From Algoriphagus yeomjeoni (lineage in GTDB: Bacteria > Bacteroidota > Bacteroidia > Cytophagales > Cyclobacteriaceae), in assembly GCF_003259505.1 (NCBI RefSeq), contig NZ_QLLK01000001.1, positions 186,001 to 250,000 of the forward strand: 64,000 bases of DNA, given 5' to 3'. Below, in pieces: positions 54,163 to 63,166 of this stretch; within the stretch, counting starts at the first letter, position 1, and each line of letters starts with the position of its first letter. The notes beneath the pieces were generated by a model. The model worked only from the letters and a program-made list of their open reading frames with translations, did no database searches and was not told the DNA's origin. A program made the position numbers and the translations under genes.

Positions 54163-54987
54163 TTAATTTAATACTAAAGTAACTGGGTTGACATTAGTCA
54201 TCTTTCCTTCTTCCACTACAACTCCTTCCAACACAAATGGAGCATAAAGTTCATTTGGAGTAAATGTTAACGTGTATGTTCCATCGTCCAATCCTGAGAT
54301 TTTATAATTTCCTTCAGCATCTACAAAAGTATTCATCGAATCATCTCCAATTGAAGCAGTTACTTGTACAGGCTGTGCTTCGAGAGGAAGGACTTGTCCC
54401 ATAAGGCCGGTTGATACCTCGTCTATATACGCTCTCAAAACTGGCTTGAGGATGATTTGTCCTGAATTTCCCGCTTCTACTATTGATTTGGCAGCATCAA
54501 AATCGATGATCAAATCATAAGTCATTCCGCCTTCGATGTCCTCATCTACTTTTATTTTCAAGCCACTTTGCTGTGCACTTGGAGTTTTCATTTCAAAACG
54601 CTCGCCATCTTTGATTACATAATTATCTTCTCCGAGTATCAATCTGATTTGATCGATTTCACCTTCAGGAAAATCTTCAGAACCTAGTAATTCGCTGTTT
54701 CCGCCAGTCAATTCTAAAAGGTTGATAGGCTGGCTTTCGTCATAAACGATCTCAACCCATGAAGACTCATCGTCATCATCCATATCATCATCGTCGATTC
54801 CATCATCATCAACTTTGACGCGTACCGCAAGAACTTCTACCCAAACTTCATCATAAGATGCCGGAGCATCTACCAAATAAAAATTCACTCGTGCAGAACC
54901 ACTGGCCGGATTATCATCATTTGATGAACATGCCATTGCGATCAACGCCATTCCTATGATCGAGAGATAAGAAAATAAATTTTTCAT
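54163..54987 (-). CDS. DUF4382 lipoprotein with Asp-rich insertion
   Basis: A 274-residue lipoprotein (lipobox in ALIAMACSS). The DUF4382 domain shares VNFYLVDAPASYDEVWVEV and LTGGNSELLGSEDFPEGEI with the neighbour. An Asp-rich loop (about 58-75, DDDGIDDDDMDDDDESS) is absent from the paralogue and could bind Ca2+. The C-terminal sandwich is GNYKISGLDDGTYTLTFTP. Function unknown. It has its own terminator and thus its own transcript. Confidence 0.85.
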   Translation of the reverse strand: MKNLFSYLSIIGMALIAMACSSNDDNPASGSARVNFYLVDAPASYDEVWVEVLAVRVKVDDDGIDDDDMDDDDESSWVEIVYDESQPINLLELTGGNSELLGSEDFPEGEIDQIRLILGEDNYVIKDGERFEMKTPSAQQSGLKIKVDEDIEGGMTYDLIIDFDAAKSIVEAGNSGQIILKPVLRAYIDEVSTGLMGQVLPLEAQPVQVTASIGDDSMNTFVDAEGNYKISGLDDGTYTLTFTPNELYAPFVLEGVVVEEGKMTNVNPVTLVLN

Positions 54988-55089
54988 ACTAGTTTTAGTT
55001 TAGTTTCCGTAGCATAAATCCAATGACTGTGCCATATCAAAAATAACAAATAATAAAAGTAAAGTCTACAGAGCTTATTACTTTTGAGG

Positions 55090-56439
55090 ATGATGAAATG
55101 GGAGCGCCTATTATCCAGAGGCAGATTTGGTGATAATCCGGGATTTATACCCACACAAGTAGTAAGAAGTGAGTTTGAGGTTGATTACGATCGAATAATT
55201 TTTTCGTCGCCTTTTAGAAACCTTCAAGATAAAACTCAAGTCTTCCCACTACCTGAGCAGGCATTCGTTCATACTAGACTTACCCATAGTTTAGAAGTAT
55301 CAAGCGTGGGAAGATCACTGGGTAAAGCTGCGGGTGAGATGCTCCTGCAAAAGTACCCTCAGTTGAATAAAACAGGCATTACCCCATTCGAAATAGGTGC
55401 TATTGTAGCAGCCGCCGCTTTAACTCATGATATAGGAAATCCTCCATTTGGGCATGCTGGGGAGGAAGCTATTTCTGATTTCTTTAAGTTTCACCCTGCG
55501 GGAAAATGCTGGCAATCGCACGTGCGAACAGAACAATTAGCAGATCTCTGCAACTTTGAAGGAAATGCACAAGGGTTTAGAATGCTGGTTTCAAAGCAAT
55601 TTGGATTGAAATTGACATATGCAACCTTAGCCGCTTTCACCAAATATCCCCGACCTAGCATGATCGCTCAGCGGGATATAGCAAGAAGAAGCCAGAAAAA
55701 ATATGGGTTTTTTATTAACCAATCAGCTGATTTTGAGCAAATGGGGGCTGTTTTGGGAATGGAAAAATCCAGTCCGGAATGCTGGTATCGTCACCCTTTA
55801 GCTTTCTTAGTAGAAGCCGCCGATGATATTTGCTACAGTATTATCGACCTTGAAGATGGCTGTACGCTAGGTTTGGTCAGCTTTGAGGAAACTGTAAAAC
55901 TTCTGGCTCCGATTCTCAAGGACAAGTTTGACCCTAAAAAACTCAAAGAACCTCGAACTGAAGCCCAAAACCTGGGAGCACTTCGCGCCTTAGCAATTGG
56001 GGAGTTAATCAACGAATGTGTAGAGGTCTTTGCCAACTATGAGGAAAGTATGTGCAAAGGGAATTTTGATAAGGCATTAACCGATATTATTCCTTCTGCG
56101 AAAGCTTTGCATAAAATCACCGAAGTTTCTATTCAGAAAATCTATAGATCTCAAGTAGTTTTAGAAAAAGAAGCAGCAGGATTTCAAGTCCTAGAAGGAT
56201 TGTTAGAGGTATTTTCCAAAGCGCTTTATCACCAGTTTTACGCCCCGGAGAACTTTTCCGGTCAAGACAAAAGTATCCTTCGTCTTTTGCCAGCAGATTT
56301 CCCAATGAAAGGCTGGGGGGCTGAGGTTAATCCTTACCCTTTACTTCGTGCTCTGGTAGATTTCATTTCTGGAATGACAGACAAATATGCCCTGAACCTC
56401 TATCGCAGGGTGAAAGGAATTTCTTTCCCAGGTTCCTAA
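55090..56439 (+). CDS. dgt: Deoxyguanosinetriphosphate triphosphohydrolase-like (dGTPase)
   Basis: An HD-domain dNTP triphosphohydrolase of about 449 residues. The metal-binding HD site is HTRLTHSLEVSSVGRSLG with ALTHDIGNPPFGHAGE; the third Asp is in EAADDICYSIIDLEDG. It hydrolyses dGTP to deoxyguanosine and triphosphate. An in-frame TTG at 55084 lies within a TACTTTTG box (55079-55086) that resembles a -7 promoter element. I therefore prefer the ATG at 55090, which would give a nearly leaderless mRNA. Confidence 0.93.
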   Translation: MMKWERLLSRGRFGDNPGFIPTQVVRSEFEVDYDRIIFSSPFRNLQDKTQVFPLPEQAFVHTRLTHSLEVSSVGRSLGKAAGEMLLQKYPQLNKTGITPFEIGAIVAAAALTHDIGNPPFGHAGEEAISDFFKFHPAGKCWQSHVRTEQLADLCNFEGNAQGFRMLVSKQFGLKLTYATLAAFTKYPRPSMIAQRDIARRSQKKYGFFINQSADFEQMGAVLGMEKSSPECWYRHPLAFLVEAADDICYSIIDLEDGCTLGLVSFEETVKLLAPILKDKFDPKKLKEPRTEAQNLGALRALAIGELINECVEVFANYEESMCKGNFDKALTDIIPSAKALHKITEVSIQKIYRSQVVLEKEAAGFQVLEGLLEVFSKALYHQFYAPENFSGQDKSILRLLPADFPMKGWGAEVNPYPLLRALVDFISGMTDKYALNLYRRVKGISFPGS

Positions 56440-56616
56440 AAAGAATTCCTGAAGCTAGTTTCTTTCCAGAAAGGGAAGTCCAAAAGGTAATTGGAAAGCC
56501 ACCCGGCTTAAATTTTGCAACTATTTAGGCTGTGAAGGCTGATAATTACGTATCTAATGCCTGTTTGGAATCTACTTATTCCAGCAAACCCACCTATTCG
56601 CTTAATAAAACCATTT

Positions 56617-59600
56617 ATGAAAAAGACACTGATCATCATTTTAGGTGTATTTACATTTTTAATCGCTGCAGCAGTTGCTGTGCCCTTTCTATTCAAGGAC
56701 AAAATCGCTGCCCGAATTGACCGGGAAATTGCCCAATCTGTGAATGCAAAAGTTATTTATGACATTGATAATGTGAGCTTAAGCCTGTTTAGAAGTTTCC
56801 CTAGTGTATCAGCAAGCATCACTAATTTAGATATTGTCGGAAACGCTCCATTTGAAAATGACACCTTAGCGTCCTTACGTGAATTTGCCGTTGATTTCAA
56901 CTTGAAATCTGTGCTTTTTGATGACTATCCAACCCTGACGGGTGTTCACCTAAATGGTGGAAACGTCTACATCAAAGTTTTGGAAGATGGAACTGCAAAT
57001 TATGACATCACCTTTCCCTCAGAGGAAGTAGCATCAGAAGACAAGGAAAGCAATTTCCAGATAGGAATAGACGCTATGGAGGTCCGCGATCTAAATTTGG
57101 TATATGATGATAGACAGCTTGATTATTTCATGGCTTTGGGAGCAATCAACGCTAAAGGTTCGGGTGAATTCACAGCGGATGTCTATGATCTCCCGATCGA
57201 AATGGAAGCCTTGATCGCTGATATTACCTATGAAGACGTAAGTTATTTAACCAACAAGTCTTTCAAGGGAGAAACGCTACTGAATATTGACATGAATAAC
57301 ATGAAGTTCACGCTAGGCGAGGGTGATTTTCAACTGAATGACTTTCTTTTTGGCCTGAATGGATTTTTAGCCATGCCGAACGATGACATAGAAGTAGATG
57401 TCTCCATTGATGGAAAAGACAATGAGTTTAAGAGCATTTTGTCATTAGTTCCAGGTATTTACTCTGAGAGTTTTTCGAGCCTAAATACTTCAGGAACAAT
57501 GGATTTCAATGGAACTATTAAGGGGGTTTATAATGATGTAAAGATTCCTTCTTTCGACATTTCGCTGAAAGTAGCCGATGGAATGTTCCAATATCCAGAC
57601 CTACCGCGACCTGTAAAAAACGTAAATATTGATCTTCAGGTCAAAAATGAGACAGACAACATCGATAATACTTCCGTCTCCATTCCCACATTCAATTTGG
57701 ACTTCGGAAGCAATCCGATTTCCGGAAAGTTGTTTTTATCCGATCTGGTTAGCTACACGATTGATGCTGCTCTGAAAGGCAAGCTAGACTTGGAGGAATT
57801 GACCTCCATTTTCCCAATTGAAGGGCTAGCTATGAAGGGCAATCTGGATCTGGATGCCACAGCTAAAGGCAGATATGATTCTGTAGCAGGGGTAATTCCT
57901 GCGATCAACGCTAGGTTACTTTTGGCAAATGGCTATGTGAAAAGCGTGGATTATCCAGCGCCGATTGAAAAATTGAATATAAATGCCAAAGTCCAAAATT
58001 CAAGTGGAAGCATGACAGACTTTCTCGTTGATTTGAGCCGTTTTGGATTTGAGCTAGAAGGAGAAGCCATCAACGGAAATATGAAAATCCGTGATTTTGA
58101 TAAGCTGATCTGGGACGGTGAAATCGTGGGAGGAGTGGATTTGAAAAAGATTCTAGCCATTTTCCCTGTGGTAGATATGACTATGGAAGGTCACATCAAT
58201 GCGAATATAAATACGAAAGGATCATATGCAGCCTTAGAAGCTAAAAATTACAACCAATTAGAAACTCGTGGCAGCATGGATGTCAGTAATTTCACCTATT
58301 CATCGACAGATGTTCCACAAGGAATTCAGATTACGAAAGCTAAAGCCGAGTTCAACCCGGAGCGGATTAATCTAACAGAATTCGACTCTAAAATCGGAGA
58401 AAGTCCACTTCAGGCAACAGGATCACTTTCCAATTACATGGATTATTTGCTTGGAGAAAATGGAACCCTAAAAGGCCAGCTATCACTGAATAGTAGCAGA
58501 TTTAACGTGAATGAATGGATGACTGAAAATGCCTCCACCGACACAGCAAGTGCTGAACTTTCCGTAATTGAGCTTCCTAAAAACATTAATTTTTCCATGG
58601 TCGTTGCGGCTAATGAAGTGCTCTACGATGATATGAATCTGAAGGAAGTAAAAGGAACTATGGCACTAAGCGATGGCGTATTGAGTTTTTCAGATGCATC
58701 GATGAAGACCATGGGAGGTACTATTGGATTAACAGGGAAATATGACCCTCGTGATTTGACTGCTCCTGCTTTTAATTTCAACTTGAATATTGCTGAGCTT
58801 AGTATTGCAGAAGCATTCAAGTCATTCAACACCATCAAGGCCTTTGCACCAATTGCTCAAAATCTTACCGGTAAATTCAATTCCAACTTGAGTTTTTCAG
58901 GAAAACTAGGGCAGAATATGATGCCACTGCTCTCTAGCTTGGATGGGGAAGGCATACTAAAAGTGGTAGAAACAGCACTGAAAGACAGTAAAATCCTGGA
59001 AGGAATCACCAGCCTTACCAAACTGAAGGATATCAATACGCTACAATTGAAAAACATCTCAATTCCTATTTCTATTGAAAATGGAGTGATGGATGTGAAG
59101 CCTTTTGATGTGAAATTATGGGATTACCAAGCAAAGGTTCAAGGAACTGCGGGATTTGATGGCTCATTAAATTACCTGATAAATATGCAGGTGCCAGCAG
59201 GAAAATTTGGTTCTCAAGCCAATGCTCTTCTCGCCTCCATATCTGGGACACAGACGGATGAAAACTCCACCATTCCTTTGGCACTGAATCTATCCGGAAC
59301 ATACAATTCCCCAAAAATTTCACTTGCCGGTGGAAATAGTATGGAAACATTGCTGGCTAATGCCCTGAAAGCAAGAGTCAGTGGGGAAGCACAAACGCTC
59401 CAAACCCAAGCAACGGATCAATTCAAGGCAGCCCAGGATAGCATGAAGCAAGCCCTGAAAGCCAAATCAGAAGTAGCTCAAGATAGTGCGAAAAAGGAAC
59501 TGGAGAAGCAAGTAGACGTAGCAAAAGACAAAGCGGTAGATGAAGCCAAGAAATTGCTGAAAGGCTTTTTTCCGAAAAGTACTCCGCCTGCGAAGCCTGA

Positions 59601-59625
59601 TACGACTACCGTTAAGAAGGATTAA
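56617..59625 (+). CDS. AsmA-family envelope protein
   Basis: A protein of about 1002 residues from the ATG at 56617 (MKKTLIIILGVFTFLIAAAV), which gives one N-terminal anchor. The ATG at 56557 adds a Pro-rich, unlikely leader of 20 residues. AsmA-type repeats run through the periplasmic part (FKDKIAARIDREIAQSVNAK, TLTGVHLNGGNVYIKVLEDG, ITSLTKLKDINTLQLKN). Such proteins are thought to form long grooves moving phospholipids to the outer membrane. A Lys/Gln/Ala-rich coiled tail follows (about 930-990). Single gene. Confidence 0.85.
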   Translation: MKKTLIIILGVFTFLIAAAVAVPFLFKDKIAARIDREIAQSVNAKVIYDIDNVSLSLFRSFPSVSASITNLDIVGNAPFENDTLASLREFAVDFNLKSVLFDDYPTLTGVHLNGGNVYIKVLEDGTANYDITFPSEEVASEDKESNFQIGIDAMEVRDLNLVYDDRQLDYFMALGAINAKGSGEFTADVYDLPIEMEALIADITYEDVSYLTNKSFKGETLLNIDMNNMKFTLGEGDFQLNDFLFGLNGFLAMPNDDIEVDVSIDGKDNEFKSILSLVPGIYSESFSSLNTSGTMDFNGTIKGVYNDVKIPSFDISLKVADGMFQYPDLPRPVKNVNIDLQVKNETDNIDNTSVSIPTFNLDFGSNPISGKLFLSDLVSYTIDAALKGKLDLEELTSIFPIEGLAMKGNLDLDATAKGRYDSVAGVIPAINARLLLANGYVKSVDYPAPIEKLNINAKVQNSSGSMTDFLVDLSRFGFELEGEAINGNMKIRDFDKLIWDGEIVGGVDLKKILAIFPVVDMTMEGHINANINTKGSYAALEAKNYNQLETRGSMDVSNFTYSSTDVPQGIQITKAKAEFNPERINLTEFDSKIGESPLQATGSLSNYMDYLLGENGTLKGQLSLNSSRFNVNEWMTENASTDTASAELSVIELPKNINFSMVVAANEVLYDDMNLKEVKGTMALSDGVLSFSDASMKTMGGTIGLTGKYDPRDLTAPAFNFNLNIAELSIAEAFKSFNTIKAFAPIAQNLTGKFNSNLSFSGKLGQNMMPLLSSLDGEGILKVVETALKDSKILEGITSLTKLKDINTLQLKNISIPISIENGVMDVKPFDVKLWDYQAKVQGTAGFDGSLNYLINMQVPAGKFGSQANALLASISGTQTDENSTIPLALNLSGTYNSPKISLAGGNSMETLLANALKARVSGEAQTLQTQATDQFKAAQDSMKQALKAKSEVAQDSAKKELEKQVDVAKDKAVDEAKKLLKGFFPKSTPPAKPDTTTVKKD

Positions 59626-59680
59626 TCTAAATAGGATAAGCAATTGAAATGTCGGACAGAGCTAAGTTGAAGCCTTTGTT

Positions 59681-59707
59681 ACAAGAGCTCTCGACTTCGC
59701 TCGACCT
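59681..59707. repeat. Short GC-rich REP-like fragment between convergent genes
   Basis: The sequence around AGAGCTCTCGACTTCGCTCGACC resembles intergenic palindromic repeat remnants seen in Bacteroidota. It stands out from the AT-rich surroundings, but only one copy is seen in the window, so the call is weak. Confidence 0.25.
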
Positions 59708-59743
59708 GACACTATTCACTTGCCAGAAGTGAGATTTTTTGTC

Positions 59744-62155
59744 CTAAAATTCCCTGCTAAACCCAATATTATCGACGACCACCACACCTGAAGTACTTTG
59801 ATCGAAGACAAACTTGATGGTCCGAAGCTGAGTAGGAGTAAAGCTCGGGTTTTGTTTAGCTAGCTTCTCCAAGTTAAATGAAAACGTCTGGAAGACTTTT
59901 TCAGATTGACTATCGCCTTTGATAAAATCAGATTTCCAGATCGTAACGGCTATCTCTCGCTGAAGTGGAGAAAACTCACTCAGTAAAAATTGAATCGATT
60001 GGCCTGTAGAATCAACTAATTGAATTGTGAAGTCGAGGGGTTTTTCAGCATTCTTTTCTTCAGGCTCATCTTCACTTTCCTCTTCTTCTTCAGGGGCTTC
60101 AGCATTAGTTTCCTCCTCGTTTTCTTCTTCCTCTTCCTCGTTATTCTCTTTATTATCATTAATCCATTTTCCAGAAGTTTTAGGATTTGAGCTCTCTGTG
60201 GATTCAGCCATGGAGAACTGCAAAACACTAGTAGAGTCCAGCTGAAAATCCAATGGGTCAAAGTTCAAGCTATAGCTAGCGATCAATGAATCATTCACAA
60301 AATCCTTCGCTCTTTCATCTTTCAAACTATCCTCCACATCATAATTCCACCCCAAAAATGCTGCTCTAGAGCCTTTCTTTGCCCATTTCAATTGAATTTC
60401 GGCTTCTCTCCAAACACTCAAATTTTCAGATTGGATGCTTCCGGAGTCCAGAGATGTCGTTTTCACATCAAAGTCCTCATCAAAATTTGCCAAGGTTTTC
60501 AGATTTGAATCTTCAAACTGGTTCAGATAAATCGTTTCAGGCAACCAATTTTTCCCTTTTCTGGCATCAAGAAAAAGTGGTAGATACTCCTTTTTACCGC
60601 GCAAAGTAGCTTCAAGAAATGCTGAAATATAAACTTTAGCAATCACCTGCTGAGTAGAATCGTCCAGTTGCTGCTTGAGATTCAGGAGGCCAACAAAGGG
60701 ATTTCCGGTATCGTTTTTCCCCCAGGAGGTATTGAACTGCCCATGATTGGCGCCATAGACGTAAAGGCCAGATTTGAAATGATAGCTTGAATCCTGAAAG
60801 CTGATTCGCTCATATTGCATAGATCCCATGAAGGATGAAACATCCGCATCTTGAGCTCCATGAATTACGAAATAGCTAATGTCATTCAGTTTAGTTCTGG
60901 AACTTCCTGGCTCATATTGACCGTCTACAGGAGCGATGGCTACAATTGATTGTATGTTAAAATGATAATCCAACTTGACAGAAGCATCGTCTGGATAAAA
61001 ATCCAATTCATTGAGCATAGCAGCATGTGCTACAGCTTCTCCGCCTCTGGAATGTCCTATCAAAGCTATTTTTGTTGTGTCTATTTTATTGAAAAAAGGA
61101 TGGTCCGAACTAGCATTCCAATCATGCCAAACCTTGAGGTGCTCCAAGAGCAACCAACCACGGGCATCATTTTCTTCGCTTAAGCCCTCCCTAATGTCTG
61201 TCCAAGAGCCATTGATGAAATTCTCATCGACAGAAACCAAAATCATCCCTCTGGAGGCCAATAATTCGCCTAGATAATCATATCCTGGATCAGAATAATC
61301 CTGCATGCTGTGGTTTCCATGTACCACTAAAACTAATGGGAATGGGCCTTTTCCTTCCGGGTACCACACGCGACCATTGATTGGAAGTGATTTATCATCA
61401 AAGCCCCAGTATTTTTCCCGCCACCAGCCAGAAAAGCCACTCCAGTTATCTAGAAAAGCCACTCCATTCACTGAATCTGTTAAGAAATTATAGGTTACTT
61501 TCTCGGCAAACTCAGGCCTATGTCTGTCTTTTCCACTGCCATAAGTGATTGTTTTGACCAAATACTCTCCAGTCTCTCCTGGTGATTTTCCCAAAATCGC
61601 CGGTATTTTATCAGTGGAAAGTAAAGCTGCATTTTCAATGGGATCTACGTCCAAGCCCGTAAGAGAATAGTAATAGGCTAAAGCTCCAATTCCAAAAAGA
61701 GCAATACATAAAGCCAATGCGGCAACCACTTTTTTTGGTGTAGTCAGCCTCTTGAAACTCGATCGCACAAAAATAAAATAACTCGCTCCTAGAATAGAAA
61801 AGAGGATTGCCAAGCCTACTACAAGTACCACTTGGAAATAAACTATCATCGCCAGAATAGGCAAACACATGAGAAGCGCAAATTTGAACCACTTTGGGAT
61901 TTGGTACAAGAGCTTAATAATCCAAACTCCCAGCGCGCCAAGAAGTGCCAAAACAATGATTGTCACAAGACCAAAAAGTAAATAGTACGGATCGCCTATC
62001 TGAAAAGAGAAGATAACAGCATTAAGGATAATCAATAGAACTGTGAATGCTATTAACCCAAAGGCTGCGCCTTTAAATGCGTAAGAACCCGGGGAGATAA
62101 GTAATAACTTAGCTAATATCCAGTTTTTGGCATTTTTAAACCATCTCTTTATCAT
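59744..62155 (-). CDS. Membrane-anchored chlorophyllase-like alpha/beta hydrolase with acidic segment
   Basis: An 803-residue protein with about five N-terminal membrane helices (about 25-190), then an alpha/beta hydrolase. LVLVVHGNHSMQDYS carries the oxyanion region, ALIGHSRGGEAVAHAA the nucleophile Ser, and VYGANHGQFNTSWG the His. A strongly acidic low-complexity stretch (about 655-690, rich in EEE and NEE) interrupts a C-terminal beta domain (about 540-803). The layout suggests a periplasm-facing esterase; substrate unknown. It is downstream of the Trm112-like gene, with 82 nt between. Confidence 0.75.
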   Translation of the reverse strand: MIKRWFKNAKNWILAKLLLISPGSYAFKGAAFGLIAFTVLLIILNAVIFSFQIGDPYYLLFGLVTIIVLALLGALGVWIIKLLYQIPKWFKFALLMCLPILAMIVYFQVVLVVGLAILFSILGASYFIFVRSSFKRLTTPKKVVAALALCIALFGIGALAYYYSLTGLDVDPIENAALLSTDKIPAILGKSPGETGEYLVKTITYGSGKDRHRPEFAEKVTYNFLTDSVNGVAFLDNWSGFSGWWREKYWGFDDKSLPINGRVWYPEGKGPFPLVLVVHGNHSMQDYSDPGYDYLGELLASRGMILVSVDENFINGSWTDIREGLSEENDARGWLLLEHLKVWHDWNASSDHPFFNKIDTTKIALIGHSRGGEAVAHAAMLNELDFYPDDASVKLDYHFNIQSIVAIAPVDGQYEPGSSRTKLNDISYFVIHGAQDADVSSFMGSMQYERISFQDSSYHFKSGLYVYGANHGQFNTSWGKNDTGNPFVGLLNLKQQLDDSTQQVIAKVYISAFLEATLRGKKEYLPLFLDARKGKNWLPETIYLNQFEDSNLKTLANFDEDFDVKTTSLDSGSIQSENLSVWREAEIQLKWAKKGSRAAFLGWNYDVEDSLKDERAKDFVNDSLIASYSLNFDPLDFQLDSTSVLQFSMAESTESSNPKTSGKWINDNKENNEEEEEENEEETNAEAPEEEEESEDEPEEKNAEKPLDFTIQLVDSTGQSIQFLLSEFSPLQREIAVTIWKSDFIKGDSQSEKVFQTFSFNLEKLAKQNPSFTPTQLRTIKFVFDQSTSGVVVVDNIGFSREF

Positions 62156-62237
62156 ATATGGATAAGTTTTAAAAGTATTCCTAAGCTACTTTTTTCCTTA
62201 TAAATAATAGAACCATCCATACTGTTTTTCAATGACT

Positions 62238-62519
62238 TCAAGTATTCGTCAGGCTTTCTTTCAGCCTAAAATTCTTTATTTCTCTACCTTCCAATTGATT
62301 TTGCCATCTATCCAATACTGGCTGCTCCAAATGAGCCTCTCGATATTCATCTGGATTCATGATAGGAATACCTTTGATGATGGGATAAATTCTCTCGCAA
62401 CTAGGGCAGTTTAGCCAACCTTCCAAGATATTTTCGTGGGTATCTTTCAGAATTATTTTTAAGGTTAAATCATGCTTATCAAATGGACAGCAGAGCTTTT
62501 CTATCGTTTCTAGTTTCAT
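62238..62519 (-). CDS. Trm112-like zinc-ribbon small protein
   Basis: A 93-residue protein with a Trm112/UPF0434-like core: LCCPFDKHDLTLKI, then WLNCPSCERIYPIIKGIPIM, giving four zinc-binding Cys in CCP and CPSC. Eukaryotic Trm112 activates methyltransferases; bacterial homologues are small partners of unknown role. The start overlaps the ThiE/TenI-like gene stop by 4 nt (ATGA), indicating coupling. Confidence 0.82.
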   Translation of the reverse strand: MKLETIEKLCCPFDKHDLTLKIILKDTHENILEGWLNCPSCERIYPIIKGIPIMNPDEYREAHLEQPVLDRWQNQLEGREIKNFRLKESLTNT

Positions 62520-63166
62520 TTTTTTAAGTCATTAAGTAAATGTTGGTATTGAGAAATGGCTTTCCCCGGATCTGCAGCTTTCATGACCCCAGAGATCACA
62601 GCAATGCCATCAAATTCTAAGGGCTTTAGGTGCGCGATACTTTGAGTAGAGATACCTCCTGCTAGGAAAATTGGGATGGAGGTGAGTTTCCTTGTTTTTT
62701 GAACCGTTTCGAACTCCACCAAATCACAGCTATTTGCAGTGGATGATGGGAACATGGAGCAAAAGGAGAGGTAATCTACTTTGGCCTGAATAGCCTCTTG
62801 GATCAGCTCTAAGTCATTATTGATCGTCATTCCAATGAGTTTTCGCTGCTGCTTTAGCTTTGGAAATAATTTATTATAATCGGGAGGCAATTCATCAAAA
62901 TGCACTCCATCGAGATCAAGCAGTTCTGCCCATTCCGGATGGTTATTGATGAGAATAGGAATTTCTGATCCTTTTGAGCTCGCCTTAATTTTACAAATAA
63001 GTGGAAGGACCTGCTCAGGCGAGCTGAAATTATCCCAAATCTGAAGTGCACAAGGCTTCGCTGATACAGCTTTTTCTAATGATTCTATCAGTTGGCCCTC
63101 TTCCATAGAAGGATCTATCACCAAGTAAATTCCGGAATTTATTTTAGCTCCATGTATCATTTCCAT
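62516..63166 (-). CDS. ThiE/TenI-like thiamine-phosphate-synthase-fold protein
   Basis: A 216-residue TIM barrel. LLDLDGVHFDELPPDY and PIFLAGGISTQSIAHLK match the ThiE/TenI family. The ThiE phosphate/pyrophosphate motif that normally reads GPIFPT-x-TK is degenerate here (SFCSMFPSSTANS), lacking the key Lys. It may thus be a TenI-like isomerase or an altered synthase rather than canonical ThiE. It overlaps the AIR-synthase-like gene by 10 nt upstream and the Trm112-like gene by 4 nt downstream. No TPP riboswitch is inside the window for this unit. Confidence 0.7.
   Translation of the reverse strand: MEMIHGAKINSGIYLVIDPSMEEGQLIESLEKAVSAKPCALQIWDNFSSPEQVLPLICKIKASSKGSEIPILINNHPEWAELLDLDGVHFDELPPDYNKLFPKLKQQRKLIGMTINNDLELIQEAIQAKVDYLSFCSMFPSSTANSCDLVEFETVQKTRKLTSIPIFLAGGISTQSIAHLKPLEFDGIAVISGVMKAADPGKAISQYQHLLNDLKK

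Noticed and set aside
56557-56616. 20-residue extension of the AsmA-like protein
   Set aside because: The internal ATG at 56617 starts a typical membrane anchor; the extension is Pro-rich and unlike a signal.
60016-60261. ORFs rich in Lys/Arg or Ser on either strand opposite the acidic segment
   Set aside because: They are out-of-frame shadows of the Glu-rich low-complexity codons of the hydrolase.
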